From Promethearchaeota archaeon (lineage in GTDB: Archaea; Asgardarchaeota; Lokiarchaeia; Sigyniarchaeales; SOKP01): DNA of 14,208 nucleotides. Made by a program: the position numbers and the translations under genes. The notes below the pieces were generated by a model. That model was not told where the DNA came from. It worked only from the letters and a program-made list of their open reading frames with translations, and did not search any database. The stretch's first letter is position 1. Every line of letters starts with the position of its first letter. The stretch lies in NCBI GenBank assembly GCA_019057355.1, contig DXJM01000502.1, positions 1 to 14,208 on the forward strand, in the 5' to 3' direction. This document shows, in pieces, positions 1 through 7,332 of the stretch.

Positions 1-80
1 ATGCAATTATGCTAAATTATATAATGCGTTGTAAATATTAAATAATTTTTATGTGATCCTCGCTATTACTAGTAAAACAT

Positions 81-93
81 AACGCTTAAATAG
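81..93 (+). promoter_or_regulatory. Distal TATA-like box upstream of tupA
   Basis: The stretch AACGCTTAAATAG closely matches AACGTTTAAATAG at 298-310, the likely proximal tupA promoter. If used, archaeal spacing would put a transcript start near 115 and give tupA a leader of about 245 nt containing both hairpins described below. Seen only as a motif match in very AT-rich DNA, so chance is possible. Confidence 0.3.
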
Positions 94-132
94 AACCTTT
101 ACTTCATTAATGCTATCTGAAATGATTTAATT

Positions 133-149
133 GTAGGAAAAGTTTCTAC
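133..149. other. Short hairpin in tupA upstream region
   Basis: Bases 133-139 (GTAGGAA) pair with 143-149 (TTTCTAC) around the loop AAG. This gives seven pairs, one of them G-U. It lies 11 bases before a much longer hairpin, so the two could form one structured element. No known riboswitch family was recognised. Confidence 0.3.
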
Positions 150-160
150 TCAAAAACCAA

Positions 161-229
161 TAATTGAAACTCTCCGATAACAAGTAATCTTTTTTATTAT
201 AGTTTTTATTACTAGGGGGGTTTCAATTA
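161..229. repeat. Long inverted repeat / hairpin upstream of tupA
   Basis: TAATTGAAAC (161-170) and GTTTCAATTA (220-229) are perfect 10-base inverted copies. Pairing continues inward as 171-175 with 215-219, including two G-U pairs, for 15 consecutive pairs. A second stem, AGTAAT (183-188) with ATTACT (208-213), lies inside the loop. It sits 130-200 bases before the tupA start. It could be an operator, a leader RNA fold, or the end of an upstream gene outside the window. The pairing is seen directly; any role is inferred. Confidence 0.45.
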
Positions 230-297
230 AAGGATATTTTTCCTCTATATTGAAAAATTTTGTTATTTTGAAGCTTTCGATGGGTATATTTAGACCA

Positions 298-310
298 AAC
301 GTTTAAATAG
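298..310 (+). promoter_or_regulatory. Probable TATA promoter of tupA
   Basis: The motif AACGTTTAAATAG contains a good archaeal TATA element (TTTAAATA, 302-309). Archaeal spacing of about 25 bases predicts a transcript start near 330, about 30 bases before the tupA ATG. Similar boxes precede moaC and the nre gene, which supports a shared promoter motif in this genome. Confidence 0.45.
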
Positions 311-360
311 TTTTTTTTATTACGATAAATATCATAATATCTATCTTTAAAGTTAAAAAA

Positions 361-1383
361 ATGTCGATTCGAAAATCTATAAAAGAATTTTTAAAAGACC
401 ATAAAATTGCTGCATTGTTAGTAATAGCTGTACTAATCGTAGGAGGTTCAATCGGTACTTACTTTGTAATCGACTATATAAATGCCCAAAATCCTAAACG
501 TATTACCCTGGCAACAACTACTTCAACCTATGATTCGGGATTATTGGATTTTCTCCTTCCTAAATTTACTGAAAAAACTGGCATTATGGTGAGTATTTTA
601 TCCGTTGGGACAGGTGAAGCAATTACCCTCGGAAAAGATGGCAACGCAGACGTGCTTCTCGTTCATTCAAGATCTAGGGAAAATGATTTTGTCAATGCCA
701 GTCTTGGTGTCAATGGTGTTCCCTATGGATTACATCGAGCTTGCGTGATGTATAACGATTTTATATTTGTTGGGTTAGAATCTAATAATGCTGATCTGCA
801 GGAGGGAGATGATATCACTACGGTCATGACTAAATTAAGAGATGCCATGGATGTCGGTAATATAACTTTTTATTCTAGAGCTGATGGTTCTGGCACTCAT
901 TCAAAAGAACTTTCATTGTGGAAATTAATTAGTGTTGTTCCAGATGTAAGATGGCCGGAATCACCAACAATATACGCAGAAACTGGAGCAGGTATGGCTG
1001 ATACCTTAACAATAACATATAATGATAATGAGGATAATGGATATACTATTATTGATAGAGGTACTTGGCTTGCCTGGAATGATACCTATACCGAAATGAA
1101 AGTACTAGCAGAATCCATTGAAGGTGAAAGTAGCTTGTTAAATCCATATGGGGTCATTCCCGTCAATCCTATCCTGTATCCACACGTTAATTATGTATCC
1201 GCCTGCCGATTTGTCGGTTTTCTCACATCAAACTACGGGCAATCGTTAATCGAATCATATACGAAGAATAATGAAGTATTATTTTATGCTGATTTTGGAA
1301 CTTGTGATTTTGATACAGGTTGCAGCACGATGGATAATGAAGCAGCTATTTGGACAGCCTTTCAAGCGGAATTTGATGGATGA
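361..1383 (+). CDS. tupA: Tungstate ABC transporter substrate-binding protein TupA
   Basis: The 340-residue protein has the standard TupA layout. A short basic N-terminus is followed by one hydrophobic segment (about residues 16-38) that should anchor it outside the membrane. The oxyanion-binding signature TTTST is at 52-56, SVGTGEA at 81-87, ADVLLVHSR at 96-104, SRADGSGTHSKE at 172-183, the ETGAGMADTL stretch near 207-216, and YTIIDRGTW near 228-236. In this family these loops bind tungstate with high selectivity over molybdate. No cleavable lipobox is evident, so a membrane-tethered receptor is likely. It is the first gene of the tup set; an oligo-T region separates it from tupB, so it may be expressed above the other two. 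Family assignment is firm. Metal preference (W over Mo) follows from the family and is not shown by the sequence alone. Confidence 0.93.
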   Translation: MSIRKSIKEFLKDHKIAALLVIAVLIVGGSIGTYFVIDYINAQNPKRITLATTTSTYDSGLLDFLLPKFTEKTGIMVSILSVGTGEAITLGKDGNADVLLVHSRSRENDFVNASLGVNGVPYGLHRACVMYNDFIFVGLESNNADLQEGDDITTVMTKLRDAMDVGNITFYSRADGSGTHSKELSLWKLISVVPDVRWPESPTIYAETGAGMADTLTITYNDNEDNGYTIIDRGTWLAWNDTYTEMKVLAESIEGESSLLNPYGVIPVNPILYPHVNYVSACRFVGFLTSNYGQSLIESYTKNNEVLFYADFGTCDFDTGCSTMDNEAAIWTAFQAEFDG

Positions 1384-1395
1384 AAATTACATTTA

Positions 1396-1432
1396 TTTTT
1401 TTTTTTACTTACAATACATTTGATTTTTTTTT
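1396..1432 (+). terminator. Oligo-T tracts between tupA and tupB
   Basis: Runs of 11 T (1396-1406) and 9 T (1424-1432) lie in the 73-base gap after tupA. Archaeal RNA polymerase terminates at such T-runs without needing a hairpin, so partial termination here could make more TupA than TupB/TupC. The sites are seen; their strength is unknown. Confidence 0.4.
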
Positions 1433-1456
1433 AAAGATAAAATATGATCTAATACC

Positions 1457-2149
1457 ATGTTTGAAGAAATTATTGAAGGAATATTGGAAGCTTTACACCT
1501 TATTTTTACTTTTGATCTTGAAATCTGGAACGTAATTGGCGTTTCTTTTCGAGTTTCTCTTACCTCAACCTTTTTAGCAGCATTATTTGCATTACCTATC
1601 GGATCATTTATAGGATTGAGGACGTTTAGAGGAAAAAAAGAGCTAACCAATTTAATCAATACATTTATGGGATTTCCTCCCGTTGTTATGGGTTTAATAA
1701 TTTATTTACTTCTGACTAGAAATGGTCCTTTAGGTTCTTTAGGATTGTTATATTCAACAACAGCAATGATTGTGGCACAATTCTTCTTAGCATTACCAAT
1801 TATTACAGGCACGACAAAAGCGGCTATTGAAAGCATTGAACCCGATTTAAAAGAAACAATTTTATCTTTGGGTGCCAATGAATTTCAATTATGGGGGGAA
1901 TTAATAAAGCATTCAAAAAAATCTATTATCGCAGGATTTCTAGTTGCATTTGGTCAAGCAATTTCAGAAGTAGGTGCGGTCATGATAGTTGGAGGGAATT
2001 TACGATGGGAAACAAGGACATTTACAACAGCTATTGTAGAACAAACACGTCGAGGAGATTTTGGAATGGCCATTGCCTTAGGAACAATATTAATCGTACT
2101 AGCTTTTATTACAAATTATTTTTTGACGAGAATGCAAACGAAGGACTGA
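1457..2149 (+). CDS. tupB: Tungstate ABC transporter permease TupB
   Basis: The 230-residue integral membrane protein has about five hydrophobic segments (roughly residues 28-55, 66-88, 100-118, 156-178 and 203-224). A cytoplasmic EAA-type coupling loop (around SLGANEFQLWGEL, 137-149, followed by the GQAISEVGAVM stretch at 166-176) docks on the ATPase. Length and order match TupB permeases, which work as a homodimer forming the channel for tungstate released by TupA. The ATG at 1457 gives the usual N-terminus; no clear Shine-Dalgarno site precedes it. The gene ends five bases before the tupC ATG, and an AAGGA sequence inside its last codons probably serves as the tupC ribosome site, so the two are likely translationally coupled. 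ModB/WtpB are related alternatives, but the TupA and TupC partners favour TupB. Confidence 0.9.
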   Translation: MFEEIIEGILEALHLIFTFDLEIWNVIGVSFRVSLTSTFLAALFALPIGSFIGLRTFRGKKELTNLINTFMGFPPVVMGLIIYLLLTRNGPLGSLGLLYSTTAMIVAQFFLALPIITGTTKAAIESIEPDLKETILSLGANEFQLWGELIKHSKKSIIAGFLVAFGQAISEVGAVMIVGGNLRWETRTFTTAIVEQTRRGDFGMAIALGTILIVLAFITNYFLTRMQTKD

Positions 2150-2154
2150 TAAAA

Positions 2155-3246
2155 ATGAGCATTTTAGAAATTAAAAATTTATCAAAATCCTTTGATTTAA
2201 AGGATAAACATGAAATTAACGTCCTTTTAGATGTTAATTTCAGCGTGCAAAAAGGTGAATGTTTTGTCATTATAGGTCCTAACGGTAGTGGAAAAACTAC
2301 ATTGTTAAGGATATTAGGATTGCTTGAAAATCCGACAGGAGGCACTATTTTTTTTAATGATAAAGCGATAACAGGTTTATCTGCGAAAGACAAGGTCAAA
2401 TTTAGAAGAAAATTTTCTTACGTGAGACAAAAGCCGGTGGTTAGAAATGTATCTGTATTTAACAATGTCGCTTACGGTTTAAAAATACGTGGAATGAGAT
2501 ATAGAGATTATACTGAAAAGGTGAATGCCATTATCGAAACAGTTGGATTAAAAGGAATGGAAAAAAAGAATGCACGTGCCCTTTCGGGTGGTGAAATGCA
2601 ACGAGTTGCAATTGCGATGAATTTTGTCATTTCCCCTGAACTATATTTATTAGACGAAGTTTCTGCTAATCTAGATCAATTGAATCATAAATTACTTGAC
2701 GATTTTATCATAAAAATAAAGCAAGACAAAACTAAAACCATCATAATATGCACTCATGATCGATTTGAGGCGATTAAATATGCCGATCGCATAGGGGTCC
2801 TCACTAATGGAACAATCTCTCAAATTGGAACCCCTGAAGAAGTATTTACATCTCCAAAAGATGAGTTCACGGCGCATTTTGTAGGTTATGAAAATATATT
2901 TACGGGTATTGCAAGAGTAGACATGGAGTCCGGTTTAACCTCTATTAAAATGGATGACTTCTGTATAGTCACTTCTGAACATAAAGAAGGACCTGTCAAA
3001 TTATATATTCATCCAGAAAGCATTATTATAGCGAAAAATCCACCAGAAAACGTTAGCTCGCTTAATTTATTCAAGGGAATTGTTGAAGAAGTTCGAGAAC
3101 TCGGAAATACATGTCATGTAATTATAAAATGTGAATCCTCTACTTTCCTATCCACTATTACCAAAGTTTCCTTAATAAAATTAGATTTGCATCCTAATTC
3201 AGAGATCTATATTAATTTTAAAGCCACTGATGTTAAATGTCTTTAA
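2155..3246 (+). CDS. tupC: Tungstate ABC transporter ATP-binding protein TupC
   Basis: The 363-residue ABC ATPase energises import through TupB. Walker A is GPNGSGKTT (41-49), Q-loop Gln92, signature LSGGE (143-147), Walker B YLLDE (164-168), D-loop ANLD (171-174) and the switch His201. The residues after the Walker B glutamate read VS where most importers have PT. After about residue 245 a TOBE-like oxyanion-sensing domain follows (FVGYENIFTG... to the C-terminus), which in relatives allows feedback by bound metal oxyanion. The start at 2155 is chosen because ABC homology begins at once (MSILEIKNLSKSF) and AAGGA lies nine bases upstream. The reading frame stays open back to 1891, but that part overlaps tupB and has no ABC character. 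It is co-transcribed with tupB. Confidence 0.92.
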   Translation: MSILEIKNLSKSFDLKDKHEINVLLDVNFSVQKGECFVIIGPNGSGKTTLLRILGLLENPTGGTIFFNDKAITGLSAKDKVKFRRKFSYVRQKPVVRNVSVFNNVAYGLKIRGMRYRDYTEKVNAIIETVGLKGMEKKNARALSGGEMQRVAIAMNFVISPELYLLDEVSANLDQLNHKLLDDFIIKIKQDKTKTIIICTHDRFEAIKYADRIGVLTNGTISQIGTPEEVFTSPKDEFTAHFVGYENIFTGIARVDMESGLTSIKMDDFCIVTSEHKEGPVKLYIHPESIIIAKNPPENVSSLNLFKGIVEEVRELGNTCHVIIKCESSTFLSTITKVSLIKLDLHPNSEIYINFKATDVKCL

Positions 3247-3261
3247 AATGTTCTTGATCTA

Positions 3262-3270
3262 TTTTTTTTT
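3262..3270 (+). terminator. Oligo-T terminator after tupC
   Basis: Nine consecutive T begin 16 bases after the tupC stop, typical of archaeal intrinsic termination, and a TATA-like box for moaC follows 27 bases later. This separates the importer transcript from the cofactor operon. Confidence 0.45.
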
Positions 3271-3293
3271 AACTTGATTTGGAATTGAAGAAA

Positions 3294-3306
3294 TTATTTA
3301 AAATAG
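3294..3306 (+). promoter_or_regulatory. Probable TATA promoter of the moa/moe operon
   Basis: TTATTTAAAATAG resembles the tupA box TTTAAATAG. Transcript start is predicted near 3325-3330, about 50 bases before the moaC ATG. It follows the T-tract after tupC, as expected at a boundary between two transcription units. Confidence 0.42.
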
Positions 3307-3376
3307 CCTTAATTACTTATCCCAATCGATATGTATGATAAAAATAAACGGATCGACTTTTTAGATTTTTACTGTC

Positions 3377-3814
3377 ATGATTGATATCTCTAAAAAAGAG
3401 CCCATTATTCGGATTGCTTCTGCATCTGGTAAAATATCCCTGAAAAAAGATACAATAGAACGAATCAAAACCAATAACGTGCAAAAAGGAGATGTCATTA
3501 TCATATCAAAAATCGCAGGTATTAATGCTGTTAAAAAAGTACCCGATTTAATCCCTTTATGTCATCCCATACCCATTGATAACGTGTCCTTAGACATTAT
3601 AATTGAAAACGAGCATTCGATCAGGGCGTCTTGCACGGTTAAAAGCACGTCAAAAACAGGTGTTGAGATGGAAGCTCTCACAGGCGTAAATGTTGCCTTG
3701 TTAAATGTCTGGGATGTCGTAAAAATGTATGAGAAAGATGATAAAGGACAATATCCCGAAACTATTATTACAGATATAAAAGTTGACAAGAAGATTAAAA
3801 AAAATAACTATTAA
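3377..3814 (+). CDS. moaC: Cyclic pyranopterin monophosphate synthase MoaC
   Basis: With MoaA, MoaC converts GTP to cyclic pyranopterin monophosphate, the first molybdopterin intermediate; MoaC rearranges 3',8-cyclo-7,8-dihydro-GTP. The 145-residue protein is the usual archaeal length. It carries the KGDV and IAGI elements (37-49), the LIPLCHP motif (58-64), TVKSTSKTGVEMEALTG (87-103) and the catalytic pair Asp113 and Lys116, which line up with E. coli Asp128 and Lys131. It opens a seven-gene same-strand cofactor block; its stop is four bases before the preferred moaA ATG. No strong Shine-Dalgarno site precedes its ATG. The lysine-rich tail (KKIKKNNY) is AT-driven and unlikely to be functional. 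Assignment is firm. Confidence 0.95.
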   Translation: MIDISKKEPIIRIASASGKISLKKDTIERIKTNNVQKGDVIIISKIAGINAVKKVPDLIPLCHPIPIDNVSLDIIIENEHSIRASCTVKSTSKTGVEMEALTGVNVALLNVWDVVKMYEKDDKGQYPETIITDIKVDKKIKKNNY

Positions 3815-3818
3815 AATT

Positions 3819-4742
3819 ATGAAAGATTCGTGTAATAGGACGATCAAGCACATTCGCTTTTCAGTAACCTCAGATTGCATGTATAATTGTATATTCTGCG
3901 ATAAAGAAGGATTCATTCCGCAAACGACCCTTCTTAGTGTTGAAGAAATTACAAAGGTATGCGACCTTCTTGCGACGATTTTAAATGTAACGAAGATAAA
4001 GCTTACTGGAGGAGAACCCTTATGCCGAAAAGAGATTGTCCAAATAGTCAAAAATATTCATGATTTACATCTCTACAAGGACATCTCAATGACCACGAAT
4101 GGATACCTTCTCGCTTCTAAAGCGAAGCAATTATACGAGGTAGGCTTGAATAGGGTCAATGTATCCCTTTGTTCTTTAAAACCAAGCGTTTACAAATACA
4201 TAACGGGGTCTAATTCATTGAATAAGGTCTTTAAAGGATTAAAAATAGCTCAAGATGTTGGATTGGATCCGATCAAGCTAAATTTTGTGGTCTTAAAGGG
4301 AATAAACGACAGTGAAGTTGAAGACATGATTAATTTTTGTTCAAAAACGGGAAATATCTTACAATTAATAGAATTACACAAGAGAGCTGAGGCAATCGGC
4401 TCCGAATTAGAGATTTATGATAGATATCATCTTGATGTACAACCGATCATTAAAGATTTCGAAAAAAAGGCTGTTAAAACGCTAGTTAGAGGTGAAATGC
4501 AAAACCGGAAGGTTTTCACGTTTCCTAATAAAGCCGTCATCGAAACAATTAACAATAACCACGAATCGTGTAAGGGTTGTACTAAATTAAGGGTAGGGTG
4601 CGATGGAAATCTCTTTGGATGCCTGTTCCGTTCAGATTTAGGAAAAAATATTAAGAAGGCATTAAATAATCATCATTCCATATCGCAGTACGAAGAAATA
4701 ATCAAGGAAGTAGTGTATGCAAGAAAACCATATTATACCTAA
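3819..4742 (+). CDS. moaA: GTP 3',8-cyclase MoaA (radical SAM)
   Basis: This radical SAM enzyme rearranges GTP in the first step of molybdopterin synthesis. The N-terminal cluster motif is Cys20-x3-Cys24-x2-Cys27, with GGEP at 64-67. The second [4Fe-4S] ligands are Cys251, Cys254 and Cys268, with the spacing typical of MoaA. The start at 3819 gives 307 residues and a normal N-terminus four bases after moaC; an in-frame TTG at 3783 would overlap moaC and add 12 basic residues of no family character. Two oddities stand out. The protein ends KPYYT and lacks the C-terminal Gly-Gly that bacterial and human enzymes need. The usual Arg two residues after the second cluster cysteine is Lys256, though Arg258 is kept. 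The next frames downstream do not encode a Gly-Gly tail, so a simple frameshift is unlikely. Confidence 0.93.
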   Translation: MKDSCNRTIKHIRFSVTSDCMYNCIFCDKEGFIPQTTLLSVEEITKVCDLLATILNVTKIKLTGGEPLCRKEIVQIVKNIHDLHLYKDISMTTNGYLLASKAKQLYEVGLNRVNVSLCSLKPSVYKYITGSNSLNKVFKGLKIAQDVGLDPIKLNFVVLKGINDSEVEDMINFCSKTGNILQLIELHKRAEAIGSELEIYDRYHLDVQPIIKDFEKKAVKTLVRGEMQNRKVFTFPNKAVIETINNNHESCKGCTKLRVGCDGNLFGCLFRSDLGKNIKKALNNHHSISQYEEIIKEVVYARKPYYT

Positions 4743-4768
4743 TATAGAATTTAATGTAGAATCAAACC

Positions 4769-5059
4769 ATGCCGATTGAAGTTCTTTATTTTGCAGAATT
4801 GAAAGATATCACAAAAAAGCCAAAGGAATTGTTTAATGAACCTATTTCTAATATGAAAGAATTGCTTGCCTTGCTTTTTAAAACTTATAATTCTTTAAGG
4901 AATGTAATATGGGATGGGGATTCAGATAATTTATGTAGTAACGTCTCTATCGCGGTTAACGATGTGCTCGTTCCTCAAATGGATAATGAGGATAAATTAT
5001 CACTATCTCTTTCTGATGGAGATAAAATTGCGTTCCTCCTCCCAATTTCAGGTGGTTAA
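4769..5059 (+). CDS. moaD: Molybdopterin synthase small subunit MoaD
   Basis: This ubiquitin-like sulfur carrier is the small subunit of molybdopterin synthase. It has 96 residues, about 15 more than most MoaD proteins, mainly through a middle insertion (about WDGDSDNLCSN, 48-58). The start MPIEVLYFAELKD and end FLLPISGG are diagnostic; the final Gly95-Gly96 becomes the thiocarboxylate that donates sulfur to cyclic pyranopterin monophosphate. The E1-like enzyme that adenylates this tail (MoeB/ThiF type) is not in the window and must act from elsewhere. It lies 26 bases after moaA and five bases before the moaE start, consistent with one transcript and a 1:1 complex with MoaE. Confidence 0.92.
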   Translation: MPIEVLYFAELKDITKKPKELFNEPISNMKELLALLFKTYNSLRNVIWDGDSDNLCSNVSIAVNDVLVPQMDNEDKLSLSLSDGDKIAFLLPISGG

Positions 5060-5064
5060 TTAAA

Positions 5065-5514
5065 TTGTTCGGTAAAAATGACAATTCAATAATATCAGGA
5101 ATATATCCTAAGGATGCATGTTCCTTGGAAGATATCGTTCAATTCATAAAAAAAAGACATTCAATAAGAGAAGTGGGGTCAATCCATACATTTTCCGGAA
5201 TCGTAAGAGCGACTTCTAAAGAAGGAAAACCCGTGAAGGGAATTAAAATAGATGCGTATGAAGAACTTGCAAATAAGAGCATTAATCAAATATGCGATGA
5301 TATTAAAAAGCAATATGGAATTGTCGAAATTATTTTAATTCATTATCATGGAGAATTTTGCCTTTCCGAAGATTTAGTTCATGTAGTCGTGGCAGCAGGT
5401 CATAGGGGGGAAGGATTCAGAGCATTGAGCGTTGCTGTCGAGCGCTATAAAAAAGAAATAGCCGTGTGGAAGCGTGAAGACTTTCAAGATGGAACTTCTG
5501 AATGGATACATTAA
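5065..5514 (+). CDS. moaE: Molybdopterin synthase catalytic subunit MoaE
   Basis: MoaE is the large, catalytic subunit that builds the dithiolene using sulfur from MoaD. Visible hallmarks in 149 residues are the VGSIHTFSGIVR strand (37-48), YEELANKSI (65-73), IHYHGEF (92-98), AGHRGEGFRA (111-120) and KKEIAVWKREDF (129-140). Lys129 and Lys136 match the active-site lysines of E. coli MoaE (119 and 126), and His113-Arg114 is the conserved pair. The start is a TTG at 5065; no in-frame ATG lies nearby and the first 20 residues carry little family signal, so the true start could be slightly downstream. It begins five bases after moaD and ends six bases before moeA copy 1. Confidence 0.92.
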   Translation: MFGKNDNSIISGIYPKDACSLEDIVQFIKKRHSIREVGSIHTFSGIVRATSKEGKPVKGIKIDAYEELANKSINQICDDIKKQYGIVEIILIHYHGEFCLSEDLVHVVVAAGHRGEGFRALSVAVERYKKEIAVWKREDFQDGTSEWIH

Positions 5515-5520
5515 TGAGAT

Positions 5521-6762
5521 ATGGAGCATGGGAAAATGAAGTTTTTAAAGACGATTAGTGTGGAAGAATTGAGAAAAATATTGAATGAAATCCCCAAATT
5601 TTCCCTCGAACAAGAAGAAGTTACTCTTGATGACAGTTTCAATAGAGTTCTTGCCACGGACATTAAAACCCTCATTAACGTGCCACATTTTCGCAAGTCT
5701 CGAATGGATGGTTATGCCGTCGTTGCAGAGGATACATTTCCAGCAAATGAAAATCATCTTATACAGCTTGAAGTAGTGGAGCAAATCAACGCGGGTGACG
5801 CTCCGAAAAAGAAAATAAAAAGGGGACAATGCTCGTATGTTGCAACGGGTGCAGCGATCCCGGAGGGAGCTGATGCTGTTGTAATGGTCGAATATTCAGA
5901 TCGCCTTGACAACTACGTGCAAATATCTTCCTCGGTGACCCCAGGTACGTACATCGTAAATATAGGTCAGAACTTGAAAAAAGGAGACATTATCTGTAAG
6001 AAAGATACTTTCATTGATCTACCAACGTTAGGTATGTTATCCGCTTGCGGAATGCTCGCAATTCCTGTATTTAAAAGGCCGGTGGTTAGCTTGCTCAGCA
6101 CGGGTAATGAACTTATGAATCCTGGCATAAGAGAATTAAAACCCGGCAAGATCTATGATGTTAATTCGAATGTCTTGAAACGAGCAATTCTAAATGCGGG
6201 TGCAGAGGTCTTTTTTTTAGGCATCGTTCAAGATGATTTCGAAGAGTTAAAAGAAGCTATTGAAAAAGGATTAGCATGTAGCAATATCGTGATTCTTTCT
6301 GGGGGTACTTCAAAAGGAGAAGGAGATATTGGATCTCAAGTGTTAGAAACCCATAAGGACATGAATCTCATGGTTCATGGTGTGAGGATTAAACCAGGAA
6401 AACCATTCATATTTGCTAAAATTGGCAAGAAAATAATTTTCATTTTGCCGGGGTATCCCACCTCCGCATTGAGCTGTTATTACGTGTTTGTAGAAAATTT
6501 TATAAGGCGACAGGCGGGACTTCCCTTAAAAGAAAGAAATTCAATAATTTTGGAAGCAGGAGAAAGGATCTATAGCACCATTGGACGCCATGAGTTCAAA
6601 CCCGTTAAAATTGAAATGATTAATGGAATTAAAAAAATAATTCCGATTAAAACGGGTTCTGAAGCAATAAGCACTCTTTTTCAAGCTGATGGATACATTG
6701 AAATCGAAGAATTGGAAAGCATCGTTGAAAAAGAAGATCATAGAAGAATTTTTCTATTTTAA
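5521..6762 (+). CDS. moeA: Molybdopterin molybdenumtransferase MoeA, copy 1
   Basis: MoeA inserts molybdate or tungstate into adenylated molybdopterin. This 413-residue copy keeps the expected motifs: RMDGYA (61-66), VATGAAIPEGADAV (107-120), STGNE (193-197), QDD (237-239), SGGTSKGEGD (260-269), KPGKP (291-295) and LPGYPTSA (309-316). A C-terminal domain IV follows (about 340-413). Both lysines of the KPGKP loop are present, as in E. coli MoeA. A second ATG five codons in (5536) is an equally plausible start; neither has a clear ribosome site. It lies between moaE and moaB, with a second, diverged MoeA after moaB. Pairs of MoeA in W-using archaea have been proposed to divide Mo and W insertion; which metal this copy handles cannot be read from sequence. 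Confidence 0.92.
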   Translation: MEHGKMKFLKTISVEELRKILNEIPKFSLEQEEVTLDDSFNRVLATDIKTLINVPHFRKSRMDGYAVVAEDTFPANENHLIQLEVVEQINAGDAPKKKIKRGQCSYVATGAAIPEGADAVVMVEYSDRLDNYVQISSSVTPGTYIVNIGQNLKKGDIICKKDTFIDLPTLGMLSACGMLAIPVFKRPVVSLLSTGNELMNPGIRELKPGKIYDVNSNVLKRAILNAGAEVFFLGIVQDDFEELKEAIEKGLACSNIVILSGGTSKGEGDIGSQVLETHKDMNLMVHGVRIKPGKPFIFAKIGKKIIFILPGYPTSALSCYYVFVENFIRRQAGLPLKERNSIILEAGERIYSTIGRHEFKPVKIEMINGIKKIIPIKTGSEAISTLFQADGYIEIEELESIVEKEDHRRIFLF

Positions 6763-6775
6763 AATGAAGAAATAA

Positions 6776-7330
6776 ATGAAATTAGAGCTTAAAATGAAAG
6801 TTCATGAACAGCATGAAAATAAAGGTCCCGAGAAGATCAAAATTGCTCTCGTGATCGTGAGCACTTCTCGATTTGATGAAAAAATAAGTGGAGAGATGAA
6901 TACGGATAAGACCATTCCATTAGTAAAACAACTTTTGCAGGAATATCCGAACTATTCCTTGATCGCGACTGATATTATTCCCGATTCGGAAGTTCAAATA
7001 AAGAAAATTCTCGAAAAATTGGTTCCTGATTCTTCTAATGACGCAATAATTTTTAGTGGAGGTACCGGGCTTACTCCGAAAGATATTACTCACGAAACGG
7101 TCAAACCTTTATTAGAAAAAGAGATGGATGGTTTTGGCGAACTCTTCCGGTACCTTTCTTTCAAAGAAATAGGACCCGCTGCAATGCTCTCGAGGGCAAC
7201 AGCGGGAAAAATCCGAAATAAAATCATTTTCTTGCTGCCAGGATCTCCTAATGCAGTAAAGTTGGCATTAAAAGAATTAATCTTGCCAGAATTAAGACAT
7301 GTTATCTATTCAATTAATAAGGTGGAATGA
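6776..7330 (+). CDS. moaB: Molybdopterin adenylyltransferase, MoaB/MogA family
   Basis: The 184-residue protein belongs to the MoaB/MogA/Cnx1G fold, which adenylates molybdopterin before metal insertion; in archaea this is done by MoaB (shown for Pyrococcus furiosus). Visible motifs are ALVIVSTSR (24-32), SGGTGLTPKDITHE (94-107), the GFGELFR stretch (119-125) and LLPGSPNAV (153-161). The first 20 residues are a charged extension without family signal; an ATG at residue 7 (6794) is an alternative start. It sits between the two moeA genes and its TGA overlaps an in-frame ATG of the second moeA (ATGA at 7327-7330), so translation is probably coupled. It therefore provides the AMP-activated substrate to both MoeA proteins. 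Confidence 0.9.
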   Translation: MKLELKMKVHEQHENKGPEKIKIALVIVSTSRFDEKISGEMNTDKTIPLVKQLLQEYPNYSLIATDIIPDSEVQIKKILEKLVPDSSNDAIIFSGGTGLTPKDITHETVKPLLEKEMDGFGELFRYLSFKEIGPAAMLSRATAGKIRNKIIFLLPGSPNAVKLALKELILPELRHVIYSINKVE

Positions 7331-7332
7331 GA

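Noticed and set aside
161..229. CRISPR-like ends ATTGAAAC and GTTTCAAT, typical of archaeal repeats
   Set aside because: They occur once each and in opposite directions, with no further copies at spacer distance and no cas genes. An inverted repeat explains them better.
1405..1659. Minus-strand open frame over the start of tupB
   Set aside because: It is antisense to a clear membrane protein gene, has no recognisable domain, and its composition mirrors tupB.
1891..2154. 88-residue N-terminal extension of the tupC frame
   Set aside because: It overlaps tupB in another frame, has no ABC-like sequence, and the ATG at 2155 has a ribosome site and normal family N-terminus.
3783..3818. TTG start giving MoaA twelve extra residues
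   Set aside because: It would overlap moaC, and the added residues (TRRLKKITIKI) have no family counterpart; the ATG at 3819 fits.
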